Assembly: GCF_030161375.1 (NCBI RefSeq)
Contig: NZ_BSSQ01000016.1
Location: 62,001 to 126,000, forward strand
Origin: Paenibacillus glycanilyticus
GTDB taxonomy: Bacteria; Bacillota; Bacilli; Paenibacillales; Paenibacillaceae
DNA: 64,000 nt
Reading direction: 5' to 3'
The position numbers were made by a program, and so were the translations under genes. The notes under the pieces were generated by a model. The model saw only the letters and a list, made by a program, of their open reading frames with translations, ran no database searches and had not been told where the DNA came from. Shown here in pieces: positions 36,438 through 45,172 of this stretch (the first letter of the stretch is position 1; each line of letters opens with the position of its first letter).

Positions 36438-37583
36438 GTGAAGGAACAAAGGTACGTATTACGCAACCTGAAGCTTGTGGATGAGCGGCAGATCGATATT
36501 ACGATTAATAACGGATGGATTGAGCGTATTGCGGAGACCGGTAAGCCGAGGTCTGCGTCAGAAGTTCATCGGGAATCGGAGCGGCTCGCCGAGCTAGACG
36601 GCGCCGGGCTATACGTGTCGAGCGGTTGGATCGACATGCATGTTCATGCGTTCTCCGAGCTTGAGCCGTATGGCGACGAGATTGATGCAATCGGAGTGGA
36701 GCAAGGTGTTACTACGATCGTGGATGCGGGAAGCTGCGGCGCGGACCGGATCGGCGAGTTACTCGCAAGTGCCAGAGCAGCACAGACCAAGCTGCTTGCT
36801 TTTCTTAATATTTCGCATATCGGCTTACTCCGGGTTGATGAGCTATCGGAGCTCTCGTGGATTAATCGCGACAAGTTGCTGCATGCGGTAAGAGAGTACG
36901 GAGAATATATCGTTGGCCTCAAAGCGCGGATTAGCCGAAGCGTCGTCAAAGAGCTTGGCATCGAGCCGCTGCGATTGGCTCGTTCCTTCTCGGAGGAGAC
37001 CGGGTTGCCGCTGATGGTACATATCGGTTCCGGCCCTCCCGCCATCGAAGAGGTCGTGGAGTTGCTGGCGAGCAAAGATATCATTACGCATTACTTGAAC
37101 GGCAAGTCCAACAATCTGTTTGGGCAAGATGACGAGCCGCTCCCCGTGCTGCTTGATGCGCTTGGAAGGGGAGTGCGGCTCGACGTTGGGCATGGCACGG
37201 CCAGCTTCTCTTTTAAGGTAGCCGAAGCGGCCACGCGGCATGGTATACCTTTGCATACGATCAGTACGGATATTTATCGAAGCAATCGCGTCAACGGGCC
37301 GGTTTACAGCTTAGCGAATGTAATGACTAAATTTTTGTATCTGGGCTACACGCTGGAGCAAGTTGTAGCCGCCGTAACTTCGACAGCTGCTGATTGGCTG
37401 GGCAGACCGGAGCTTGGACGAATAGAGGTCGGCGATCCCGCTAACTTAACGCTTTTTGAAGTTCGGGAAGAGCAAGTCCAGCTTGTCGATTCCGAAGGAA
37501 ATGAGCGAATGGCAAATCAACATATACAAGCAAAAGGAGTTGTGGTGGATGGCAAGTTCATTGCATGCGAATTACGGTCTTAA
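36438..37583 (+). CDS. Amidohydrolase/deacetylase-family metallohydrolase (EF_0837-like)
   Basis: This 381-residue protein of the amidohydrolase superfamily starts with GTG at 36438. The metal site begins with GWIDMHVHAF (HxH), the Lys in IVGLKARISR fits the carboxylated lysine, further ligands are in MVHIGSGPP and ITHYLNGKSN, and the catalytic Asp lies in ISTDIYRSN. The group is known from conserved operons with a SelA-like PLP enzyme and a KDPG-type aldolase (EF_0837/EF_0839 families); here exactly these follow. It probably removes an acyl group or opens a ring in an amino-sugar-acid. The gene overlaps the next by 35 bases. Confidence 0.85.
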   Translation: MKEQRYVLRNLKLVDERQIDITINNGWIERIAETGKPRSASEVHRESERLAELDGAGLYVSSGWIDMHVHAFSELEPYGDEIDAIGVEQGVTTIVDAGSCGADRIGELLASARAAQTKLLAFLNISHIGLLRVDELSELSWINRDKLLHAVREYGEYIVGLKARISRSVVKELGIEPLRLARSFSEETGLPLMVHIGSGPPAIEEVVELLASKDIITHYLNGKSNNLFGQDDEPLPVLLDALGRGVRLDVGHGTASFSFKVAEAATRHGIPLHTISTDIYRSNRVNGPVYSLANVMTKFLYLGYTLEQVVAAVTSTAADWLGRPELGRIEVGDPANLTLFEVREEQVQLVDSEGNERMANQHIQAKGVVVDGKFIACELRS

Positions 37584-38652
37584 GAGGGTTATTAACGCAA
37601 GCGGACGAATGAGTATTCTAGGCGTATCCGCGCCAACGGACACCGTCATGGAGGCCATGCGGCACGGCGGGCAAAACTACGTTGAAATTGCCGATCTCGT
37701 CGACAAAGCGGGCGATTACATCGCACGTATACTAGGTTCCGAAGCGGCGGTTGTCGTTAACTCCGCGTCGAGCGGCATCGCTTTGTCCGTAGCGGCTATC
37801 GTGACGCAAGGCAACAAACGGGCTAGTCTGCGCCTGCATCAAGAGCCAATCGCCAAGAATGAGATCATCATGCTCAAAGGCCACAACGTACAGTATGGGG
37901 CGCCTGTTGAAACGATGGTCTATCTCGGCGGCGGCAAAGTTGTTGAGGTTGGCTACGCCAACGAAGGCAAAGCCGAGCATATCGAAGACGCCATCGGACC
38001 TAACACCGCGGCTATTTTGTATGTCAAATCGCATCATGCCGTGCAAAAAAATATGATTTCCGTTGAAGAAGCGTGGGCGGTGTCGCAGCGTGCAGGCATT
38101 CCGCTTATCGTTGATGCGGCAGCGGAAGAGGATTTGCAGAAATACGTCAAGGTATCCGATCTTGCCATCTACAGCGGATCTAAGGCGATTGAAGGTCCTT
38201 CATCGGGTCTCGTTGCAGGCAAGCGAACGTACGTCGAATGGCTCAAAACGCAGCTCTACGGCATTGGACGAAGCATGAAAGTTGGCAAAGAAACGACGTT
38301 TGGCTTGCTGCAGGCTTTGGATGAATACGGCGTGAAGGCAGACAATAGCGAGCAAGAGAAAGAATCGCTGCAGCAGCTCATGGGGTTGAATGAGCTTGCC
38401 GGCGTTACAATTACTATTGTGCAGGACGAAGCCGGCCGAGCCATCTTCCGGGCGCGCGTAGCCATCGATCCCGCATTGTCGGGCACGACGGCCAAAGCCG
38501 TTGTTGACGGTTTGCAAGGTGGAGACATCGCCGTCTATACGCGCGATTATGGCGTGCGCCAGGGCTATTTTGACATAGATCCTCGCCCGCTTATGGGTGA
38601 CGATATGGAAGTAATCGCCGAACGAATTCGCGAAATAATGGGAGGACATTAG
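37549..38652 (+). CDS. SelA-like PLP enzyme, DgaE-type ammonia-lyase
   Basis: This 367-residue PLP-dependent protein resembles selenocysteine synthase in fold but belongs to the group of D-glucosaminate-6-phosphate ammonia-lyase (DgaE). VINASGRMSILGVS starts the conserved part, and the PLP lysine is in IYSGSKAIEGPSSG. The frame is open to 37456, but AAAAGGAG and the ATG at 37549 mark the start, within the end of the amidohydrolase gene. It should produce a 2-keto-3-deoxy-sugar acid phosphate for the aldolase that follows. Confidence 0.83.
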   Translation: MASSLHANYGLKRVINASGRMSILGVSAPTDTVMEAMRHGGQNYVEIADLVDKAGDYIARILGSEAAVVVNSASSGIALSVAAIVTQGNKRASLRLHQEPIAKNEIIMLKGHNVQYGAPVETMVYLGGGKVVEVGYANEGKAEHIEDAIGPNTAAILYVKSHHAVQKNMISVEEAWAVSQRAGIPLIVDAAAEEDLQKYVKVSDLAIYSGSKAIEGPSSGLVAGKRTYVEWLKTQLYGIGRSMKVGKETTFGLLQALDEYGVKADNSEQEKESLQQLMGLNELAGVTITIVQDEAGRAIFRARVAIDPALSGTTAKAVVDGLQGGDIAVYTRDYGVRQGYFDIDPRPLMGDDMEVIAERIREIMGGH

Positions 38653-38653
38653 C

Positions 38654-39418
38654 ATGACAGGGGCAGCAACGATAACAAAACGATTTTATGAAGGGCGTAT
38701 CGCCCTCAATGTGCTCGCTAACAGCATCGACAATGCAAAAGCCGTATTCGACGCGGCGGAAGGTTATGTGCTTGTAGGCGTATTGTCTAAGGACTACCCA
38801 ACTGTCGAAGCCGGCGTAGCGGCCATGCAAGCCTATGGCGATGCCATCGATCAGGCAGTCTCCATTGGTCTTGGCGCGGGAGATAATCGGCAAGCGGCGG
38901 TTGTAGCCGAGATTGCCAAGCAATACGGCGGCACGCATATTAATCAAGTGTTCCCTGCCGTTGGCGCAACCCGCGCTAATCTTGGCGATAAAGATAGCTG
39001 GATCAACAGCCTTGTTTCCCCTACCGGCAAGGTAGGTTACGTTAATATCTCGACCGGACCGGTAAGCGCGGCGCAAGACGAGCATGCCATCGTACCGGTC
39101 AAAACGGCCATCGCGCTAGTGCGTGACATGGGCGGCAATGCGCTCAAATATTTCCCGATGAACGGTCTCGCCCGCGAAGATGAGCTTCGGGCCGTGGCGG
39201 CGGCATGCGCGGAAACGGGGTTTGCCCTAGAGCCAACAGGCGGCATCGACAAAGACAACTTCGAAGCGATTGTTCGCATCTGTCTGGAAGCCGGCGTTAA
39301 GCAAATTATTCCCCATGTCTATTCGTCCATCATCGACAAAACGACCGGCGCGACGAATGTGGAAGACGTACGCGAGCTACTCGCCACTATCAAACGATTG
39401 GTGAACGAATATGCCTAA
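38654..39418 (+). CDS. 2-dehydro-3-deoxy-phosphogluconate aldolase, DgaF-type
   Basis: This is a 254-residue protein of the EF_0839/DgaF group. RFYEGRIALNVLANSI is the typical start; the Schiff-base lysine fits ALKYFPMNG, and EPTGGIDKDNF binds the phosphate end of the substrate. It would cleave KDPG-like phosphates to pyruvate and a triose phosphate. It begins one base after the stop of the PLP enzyme and overlaps the kinase gene by 8 bases. Confidence 0.83.
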   Translation: MTGAATITKRFYEGRIALNVLANSIDNAKAVFDAAEGYVLVGVLSKDYPTVEAGVAAMQAYGDAIDQAVSIGLGAGDNRQAAVVAEIAKQYGGTHINQVFPAVGATRANLGDKDSWINSLVSPTGKVGYVNISTGPVSAAQDEHAIVPVKTAIALVRDMGGNALKYFPMNGLAREDELRAVAAACAETGFALEPTGGIDKDNFEAIVRICLEAGVKQIIPHVYSSIIDKTTGATNVEDVRELLATIKRLVNEYA

Positions 39419-40427
39419 CCGGATCGTTGCGTTTGGCGAAATCATGATGCGCCTGCAAGTGCCTGGCGTTGAGCTGTTGACTCAGTCCAATACGCTTCAA
39501 TATTCGTTCTCCGGCACCGGCGTTAATGTGGCCGCAGCGTTATCCCACTTGGGACATCATAGTTATATCGTCTCCACCTTGCCTGACAATCCGCTTGGCG
39601 ACGCGGCAATAGCCCACTTGCGCAAGCTAGGTCTCGCAACCGAGCTGATCAGGCGAGACGGCCAATATATCGGCATGTACTTTCTTGAAAGCGGGTTTGG
39701 AGCGCGGCCAAGCCGGGTGACGTACACGAATCGGCAACAGAGCAGCTTTAATACGGCTGCTCTGAACGGTTACGACTTCGCTGCGGCTTCAAGCAAGATC
39801 GACGCCGCGCATTTTTGCGGCATTACGCTTGCAATGAACGATACGGTACGCGCTCAGATGGTTGCCTTCGCCCATGCCGTCCGAATAGCCGGCGGCAAAG
39901 TATCGTTCGATTGCAATTACCGGCCTGGCCTTTGGGGCGAGGGCTCCCATGCTTTTGCGAGAACGCATTACGAGAGCATGCTGGAGCTGGCCGATATGGT
40001 CTTTATGAATGAGAAAGACGCCATGCTGACGTTAGGTATGCAAACCAATTACGCGCAATGCCGCGAGCAGCTGCTGGAATTAATCCCTAAGGTTGCGTTA
40101 AAATATAGCATACAAACGATTGCAGGCACGCATCGTACCATTAATAAAGACAATACGCATACGCTGCAGGGTTACTTATTCAAGGATGGCCGGTTCACGT
40201 TCGGGGAGCCGCTGACGTTTGCCGTGCATGATCGGATTGGCACCGGCGACGCCTTTGCAAGCGGCATTATTCATGGCCAGCTTAAAGGTTGGGTGCCGGA
40301 GGAAACCATCGCTTTCGCTTCGGCGGCCAGCATGCTTGCCCACACGATTACCGGAGATACGCCGCTGTCCTCCGAAAGCGATATTCGCAAGGCAATGGCA
40401 ACCTCCCTCGGCGATATAGAAAGGTAG
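39411..40427 (+). CDS. PfkB-family sugar kinase (2-keto-3-deoxygluconate kinase-like)
   Basis: This 338-residue ribokinase-fold enzyme starts IVAFGEIMMRLQVPG. GTGVNVAAALSHLGH is the first PfkB signature region, and HDRIGTGDAFASGII carries the second with the catalytic Asp. The pattern is close to KdgK. It would phosphorylate the ketodeoxy acid so that the aldolase can act. Start overlaps the aldolase gene, so translation is likely coupled. Confidence 0.87.
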   Translation: MPNRIVAFGEIMMRLQVPGVELLTQSNTLQYSFSGTGVNVAAALSHLGHHSYIVSTLPDNPLGDAAIAHLRKLGLATELIRRDGQYIGMYFLESGFGARPSRVTYTNRQQSSFNTAALNGYDFAAASSKIDAAHFCGITLAMNDTVRAQMVAFAHAVRIAGGKVSFDCNYRPGLWGEGSHAFARTHYESMLELADMVFMNEKDAMLTLGMQTNYAQCREQLLELIPKVALKYSIQTIAGTHRTINKDNTHTLQGYLFKDGRFTFGEPLTFAVHDRIGTGDAFASGIIHGQLKGWVPEETIAFASAASMLAHTITGDTPLSSESDIRKAMATSLGDIER

Positions 40428-40445
40428 TGCGTTTCAATCGTACAC

Positions 40446-41153
40446 TTGTCCAGAAAATCAAAGCCGTTATATTTGCAAATCAAGAGTATCGTTAAAGACC
40501 GGATCCTCCACGGCGTCTATCCGCTTGGCAGCATCATTCCCTCCGAGCCTCAGCTCGAAGAGGAATTTGGGGTCAGCAAGGTTACCGTACGAGGAGCTAT
40601 CTCCGAGCTTGCGCAGGAAGGATATCTTGAGAAAGGCAGCGGCAAAGGCACTAAAGTCATTCGCAACACGTCCGTCTCCAAACTGTCCAAACAAAAACGG
40701 TTCACGGAAGTGCTCGTCGAAGGCGGCCATCGAATCCGCAAAGAACTGCTGGCTGCCGAAGCTGCGGAGCTTGGGCCAGGCAACCTGCCGCATAGCTTGT
40801 TCGGGGAACAGGCTTACCGGATCGAGCGGCTGTACTACCTTAATGACGAGCCCTATATCCATTACACTCACTACGTGACGAAACGCGTTGGCTCCATCGA
40901 GCTTTCGGACCTTGGTTCACAGTCCTTATACGACATGCTCGGAGAGCTTGAGGCCGCGCCCGAGAAATTCCGCGACGAATTCGCGGTTGCGCTTGCGCCG
41001 GATGATATCGCCCAGAAGTTAGGCGTTGCCGCAGCAACGCCGCTGCTCATGCGATCCCGTTATTCGTACGACTCGGCGGGCCAACTAATCGAATATAGCG
41101 AAGGGTTATACAACTCCGCTTTGCATCGGTACGTTGTCAATTACGATGTTTAA
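40446..41153 (+). CDS. GntR-family regulator with UTRA domain
   Basis: This 235-residue regulator starts with TTG at 40446; the only upstream purine-rich stretch (GAAAGGTAG) is farther than usual, so translation may be weak or coupled to the kinase gene 18 bases before. The GntR winged helix (VYPLGSIIPSEPQLEEEFGV then SKVTVRGAISELAQEGYLEK) is followed by a UTRA ligand domain (about 80-230). It closes the operon and probably represses it, with a sugar-acid phosphate as inducer. Confidence 0.86.
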   Translation: MSRKSKPLYLQIKSIVKDRILHGVYPLGSIIPSEPQLEEEFGVSKVTVRGAISELAQEGYLEKGSGKGTKVIRNTSVSKLSKQKRFTEVLVEGGHRIRKELLAAEAAELGPGNLPHSLFGEQAYRIERLYYLNDEPYIHYTHYVTKRVGSIELSDLGSQSLYDMLGELEAAPEKFRDEFAVALAPDDIAQKLGVAAATPLLMRSRYSYDSAGQLIEYSEGLYNSALHRYVVNYDV

Positions 41154-41199
41154 TAAGATTGCTTGAAGCGTTTGCTTTGAGCGGTCTTTTTTTTATATA

Positions 41200-41236
41200 A
41201 AAAAGGCGCCTTACCGAATATGTCTCGATAAGGCGC
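41200..41236. terminator. Terminator between gntR-type gene and GH3 gene
   Basis: GCGCCTTATCGA and TCGGTAAGGCGC (minus-strand reading, one G-T pair) are followed on the minus strand by CTTTTTTAT. It ends the GH3 transcript; the T-run at 41188-41194 may do so for the plus strand. Confidence 0.75.
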
Positions 41237-41253
41237 TTGCCTGATGATACCCT

Positions 41254-43560
41254 TTACACGATTGTAAGCTCCGCTGTAATGGTTTGCTGCAAACTGCCGC
41301 CAACCATTACTTCCACTTTGCACGCTTTCACGCCAAAGTTCATGGCATTGTCCCAAAAGCCCAGTTCCTCGGCACCAAGACCGAACTCGACTTCTCTCGT
41401 TTCGCCCGGCTGCAATGCAACTTTCGTGAAGCCCTTTAGCTCCGCGATCCGTCTCGTAATGCCGGATTCTCGGGCTTTCAAGTACAGTTGTACCGTTTCT
41501 AGACCTGCAACATCGCCTGCATTTCGAACCTGGACGCGAACCTTCACTTGCTCGCCGCTTGCGAGTTCTGCGGCGGCGATTGAAGCGGCGGACAAACTTA
41601 ACTCCGGGTAGTCGAATCGGGTGTAGCTGAGTCCGTGACCAAACGAATATAACGCTGCGGACGGCATATCGACGTAAACGCGAAGCCGGCCCGGATCTTT
41701 CTGGTTGTAATACACTGGAAGCTGCGAGGATGAACGCGGCATAGAGACCGGTAGCTTGCCGCTTGGATTTACGATGCCAAACAAGATTTCGCCAATCGCC
41801 TGGCCGCCTTCCTTACCCGGATACCAAGCGCATAGAACCGCATCCGCAAGCTTGTCCACTTCCTCGATGGCATGAGGGCGTCCTTGGATCAGCACGAGGA
41901 CGATCGGCACGCCGGTTGCCGCAACCGCGTCCGCCAACTGACGTTGCGCTTCTCCCAGCCGCAGCTCCGCTAGATCGACGCCCTCGCCGCAATCCATCTC
42001 GGACGTTGTCTCTTCTCCGATAACCGCTTCGCCGTTGCCATCGAACAGATCGCCAAACTGTCTAGCGCTGCTGCCACCCAGTACCAACACGGCAACATCC
42101 GACGCCTTGGCTGCCGCAACGGCTTCTTCCAGCTCTTTCGCGGATGATGAGCGGATGCCGCAGCCGCGTGCATAAACGATTGACGCATCTGCAGGGGCAG
42201 TCATGCGGATACCTTGGAGGACGGTTGAGCCCGTCTTCGGCCGCTGTACGCTCGTATAGTCCCCAAGCTGATTATACATACGGTCCGCATTAGGTCCGAT
42301 AACAGCGATACGCTTGCCACTCGCATTCAGAGGCAGCCTGTTAAGGTCATTCTTGAGCAGCACGACCGATTCGCGCGCGATGTTCAGATTAAGCTCTCTT
42401 AACTCGGTATTGCCTATGGCGGAAGCGGCTTTTGATTCGTCCGTATAAGGCCGATCGAATAAGCCAAGTTCAAACTTTAGACGAAGTACGCGCCGGACAG
42501 CCCGATCGACATAAGATTCGTCTACGATTCCGGACGACACTGCCGCTTCGAGCGTTGTGAACGACGTGTCCCACAAGCTGAGGTCGACGCCCGAGGTCAA
42601 AGCGAGCGCGGCGGCAGCTTCATGGCCACCCGTTAACGCCAGTAGCCGGTCAATCGCTTGGCCGTCGGCCATTACGATACCGTCGAAGTCCCATTCCTCC
42701 CGCAAAATATCCGTCAACAGCTTGCGGTTCGCATGACATGGAATGCCGTCAATCTCGTTATAGGCCGCCATGAATCCTGCGGCTCCCGCCTTCGCACCGG
42801 CAAACGCTGCGGGCAAATGGATTTCCCGCAGTTCGCGTTCCCCGATGTTGGCTGGCCCGGCATTTTTACCGCCAATGCCTGCTCCTTGGGCACTAAGGTG
42901 TTTAAGCACGACGGCGACTCTTTTATCGCTCGCGAGCTCTCCTTCGCCGCCTTGCATGCCCTGTACGGCTGCTCTTGTGAACGCTGCGGCCAAATACGGA
43001 TCCTCACCGAAACATTCCTCCGTGCGTCCCCATCTTGGATCTTGTACGATATCAAGGACGGAGACCAAACCAAGATGGGCGCCTCTGCCGCGAATTTCGG
43101 CTGCGGTTAAGCCATATGCCCGTTCCAAGAGCTCCGGATTCCAGGTCGAACCCGCGTTCAAATTGACCGGCAGCATTGTACCGTCCAGAGCTTGATGGCC
43201 GTGTGGGCTTTCTTCGCTCAATAATACGGGAATGCCTAAGCGGGTATTCTCCTTGACGTATCGTTGGATTTCGTTGGCTACGGTTGCGCTATGTTCTGCG
43301 GAAATACCGTTCGAATAATCGACTCCCGACCAAGGATCGCTTCGGAATAATCCGTAAAGAGCGCCCATACCCTCGAATCGGCTTACTTCTTGCTTGAACG
43401 CGTCCGTCAGCGCATAGGCGCCGTCTTCCTTTTTCTCGTAAGCGTCCCAGCCGTACATGCGCTGGTTCAGTTGACCAACCTTTTCTTTAAGCGTCATTTT
43501 CGACAACAAATCGTCGATGCGCTCGCTAACCGGCATATCCTGCCGTTTGTACGTTTCCAT
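41254..43560 (-). CDS. Glycoside hydrolase family 3 (beta-glycosidase)
   Basis: This 768-residue enzyme has the three parts of large GH3 enzymes: the TIM barrel (to about residue 370), the alpha/beta sandwich (about 400-630) and a fibronectin-III-like end (about 670-765). Substrate-binding Lys-His is in AVVLKHLSAQG, and the nucleophile Asp fits GIVMADGQAID. No signal peptide is seen, so it acts in the cytoplasm on imported oligosaccharides. It is the last gene of the minus-strand cluster and starts only 6 bases after the response regulator. Specificity (glucose, xylose, mannose) cannot be set by eye. Confidence 0.92.
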   Translation of the reverse strand: METYKRQDMPVSERIDDLLSKMTLKEKVGQLNQRMYGWDAYEKKEDGAYALTDAFKQEVSRFEGMGALYGLFRSDPWSGVDYSNGISAEHSATVANEIQRYVKENTRLGIPVLLSEESPHGHQALDGTMLPVNLNAGSTWNPELLERAYGLTAAEIRGRGAHLGLVSVLDIVQDPRWGRTEECFGEDPYLAAAFTRAAVQGMQGGEGELASDKRVAVVLKHLSAQGAGIGGKNAGPANIGERELREIHLPAAFAGAKAGAAGFMAAYNEIDGIPCHANRKLLTDILREEWDFDGIVMADGQAIDRLLALTGGHEAAAALALTSGVDLSLWDTSFTTLEAAVSSGIVDESYVDRAVRRVLRLKFELGLFDRPYTDESKAASAIGNTELRELNLNIARESVVLLKNDLNRLPLNASGKRIAVIGPNADRMYNQLGDYTSVQRPKTGSTVLQGIRMTAPADASIVYARGCGIRSSSAKELEEAVAAAKASDVAVLVLGGSSARQFGDLFDGNGEAVIGEETTSEMDCGEGVDLAELRLGEAQRQLADAVAATGVPIVLVLIQGRPHAIEEVDKLADAVLCAWYPGKEGGQAIGEILFGIVNPSGKLPVSMPRSSSQLPVYYNQKDPGRLRVYVDMPSAALYSFGHGLSYTRFDYPELSLSAASIAAAELASGEQVKVRVQVRNAGDVAGLETVQLYLKARESGITRRIAELKGFTKVALQPGETREVEFGLGAEELGFWDNAMNFGVKACKVEVMVGGSLQQTITAELTIV

Positions 43561-43566
43561 TAAGCT

Positions 43567-45159
43567 TCACCTCGATTTCGCATTGCCTGCCTGCATGCTT
43601 CTGTACTCTTTTGGAGTCATCCCCATATAAGACTTGAATACCGACACAAAATATTTATATTCCTTGTAGCCGACCTGATCCGCGATTTCGAATACTTTGT
43701 CGTGCGTATCGGCGAGCAGGCATTTAGCACGCTCCATCCGCAGCTCGTTCAAATATTCGGTGAATCCCTTGCCCGTGCTCTGTTTGAAAATGTAACTAAA
43801 ATAGCTCGGAGTGATTTTCAGCCATGCCGCTACTTCGGAAGCTTTGAGCTCATGCGTATAATGCTCGTCAATATACCGCTTAGATTTCTCAATGATCCAA
43901 TACGACCGGTCGCCTCCGCTCCCCGCGACGCGATCGAACAGTTTCTCCATATCCCGCCGCACGGCGTGTTCAAGCGACTGGTAAGTGTTCATGCGGTACA
44001 GATCAGCGCCCGAGCTTACTCCAGACTCCAGTCCATCGATCCCGCTCTTGCGCAGACGCTGGCGCAGCAATGCTAGCAATTCTTCATAAACGGACCATGC
44101 TTCGTGCAGGAAGTAAAGTTGTTCCCTGAAAAAGGTGAATAGCTCCTTGATCGTCTCTCCCATATCGTCTTTACTTTGCTTGAACAAGGCTGAGGTCAAC
44201 TGTTGTACAATCTGAGCTAGGTCGGGAGCCGCCGGTTGCCGTCGTTCGCTCCATCTCAGTTCCGCGTGAACATCGATCACGGCAGTTTGCTCAAACACAT
44301 GATAGTTGAGCAGGTTTGCGGCCTCCGCGCATCGCGACGCCGTTCCGCCGAGCTCTTCGTATATGCCGGACACGCCGATGTACATGGAAGGCTCATCTTG
44401 ACAGGCGAGCATTGCATCTTGGCGGAGCGCTTCCCACTCCGATGCTTGCAGCTTTCGAGCGGCGACAAGCATCGTGATCAACAAATTTTCATGGTCGAAG
44501 ACGGAGAACGTGCGCAGTTCTGGATGCTGCTCCGCGATGCGCAGCATATTGCTTATCCATTTCTCTTGCAACTCTTCGGACTGTTCTCGTGTCAGCTCTC
44601 CGTATCGCTCTTGATAGCTCTCCAATTGACTTGCTACGATCCGATATTGGTGGCCATGCAAGACCGACGGTGCCTCTTTACTGTAAGCGATGCCATGTCT
44701 CGCCACATTAGTAAGCCAGAGCTTGGCTTCCTGCCCTCCGTCTTGTCGTACGCTCGATCGGATGTCTTCAATTAGCCGTGTCACCGTCTTAGTCAGATCG
44801 TCGATCTCCACGGGCTTGAGCAAATAATCGTGTACGCCGATTCGCATGGCCTGGCGCGCGTATTGAAAGTCCTCGTAGCCGCTAATGATAACCATGCGTA
44901 CATCGGGATAGTCTTGTCTTAGCCGGCTGGCAAGCTCAAGTCCGTCCATGCCGTCCATGCGAATATCCGTCAGCACGATATCGGCCGGAGACTGCTCCAT
45001 TAACCGCAAGGCCTGCTCACCGTCATAAGCCTCTCCGATAACCTCGATGCCAAGCTCCGCCCAGTCAATTGTATACCGCAGACCTTGGCAAATGACGGGT
45101 TCATCATCGACGATGATCATTCTGGCAAGCTTTTGTTCCATCTCCATCTGATTGCTCAT
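43567..45159 (-). CDS. YesN-type response regulator, AraC output (cluster B)
   Basis: This 530-residue protein has a receiver domain (IIVDDEPVICQG, Asp in VLTDIRMDGMDG, Lys in YLLKPVEI), a central region of about 270 residues of unknown fold, and the AraC domain at the end (LKASEVAAWLKITPSYFSYI and VFEIADQVGYKEYKYFVSVF). The frame opens at a GTG at 45168, but the ATG at 45159 is better. It follows the sensor kinase with 13 bases between. It should activate the oligosaccharide import genes upstream. Confidence 0.92.
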   Translation of the reverse strand: MSNQMEMEQKLARMIIVDDEPVICQGLRYTIDWAELGIEVIGEAYDGEQALRLMEQSPADIVLTDIRMDGMDGLELASRLRQDYPDVRMVIISGYEDFQYARQAMRIGVHDYLLKPVEIDDLTKTVTRLIEDIRSSVRQDGGQEAKLWLTNVARHGIAYSKEAPSVLHGHQYRIVASQLESYQERYGELTREQSEELQEKWISNMLRIAEQHPELRTFSVFDHENLLITMLVAARKLQASEWEALRQDAMLACQDEPSMYIGVSGIYEELGGTASRCAEAANLLNYHVFEQTAVIDVHAELRWSERRQPAAPDLAQIVQQLTSALFKQSKDDMGETIKELFTFFREQLYFLHEAWSVYEELLALLRQRLRKSGIDGLESGVSSGADLYRMNTYQSLEHAVRRDMEKLFDRVAGSGGDRSYWIIEKSKRYIDEHYTHELKASEVAAWLKITPSYFSYIFKQSTGKGFTEYLNELRMERAKCLLADTHDKVFEIADQVGYKEYKYFVSVFKSYMGMTPKEYRSMQAGNAKSR

Positions 45160-45172
45160 GAGGTGCACCGCC

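Noticed and set aside
44236-44775. 179-residue plus-strand frame inside the YesN-type regulator gene
   Set aside because: It lies opposite a well-supported gene and has no recognisable domain or ribosome binding site.
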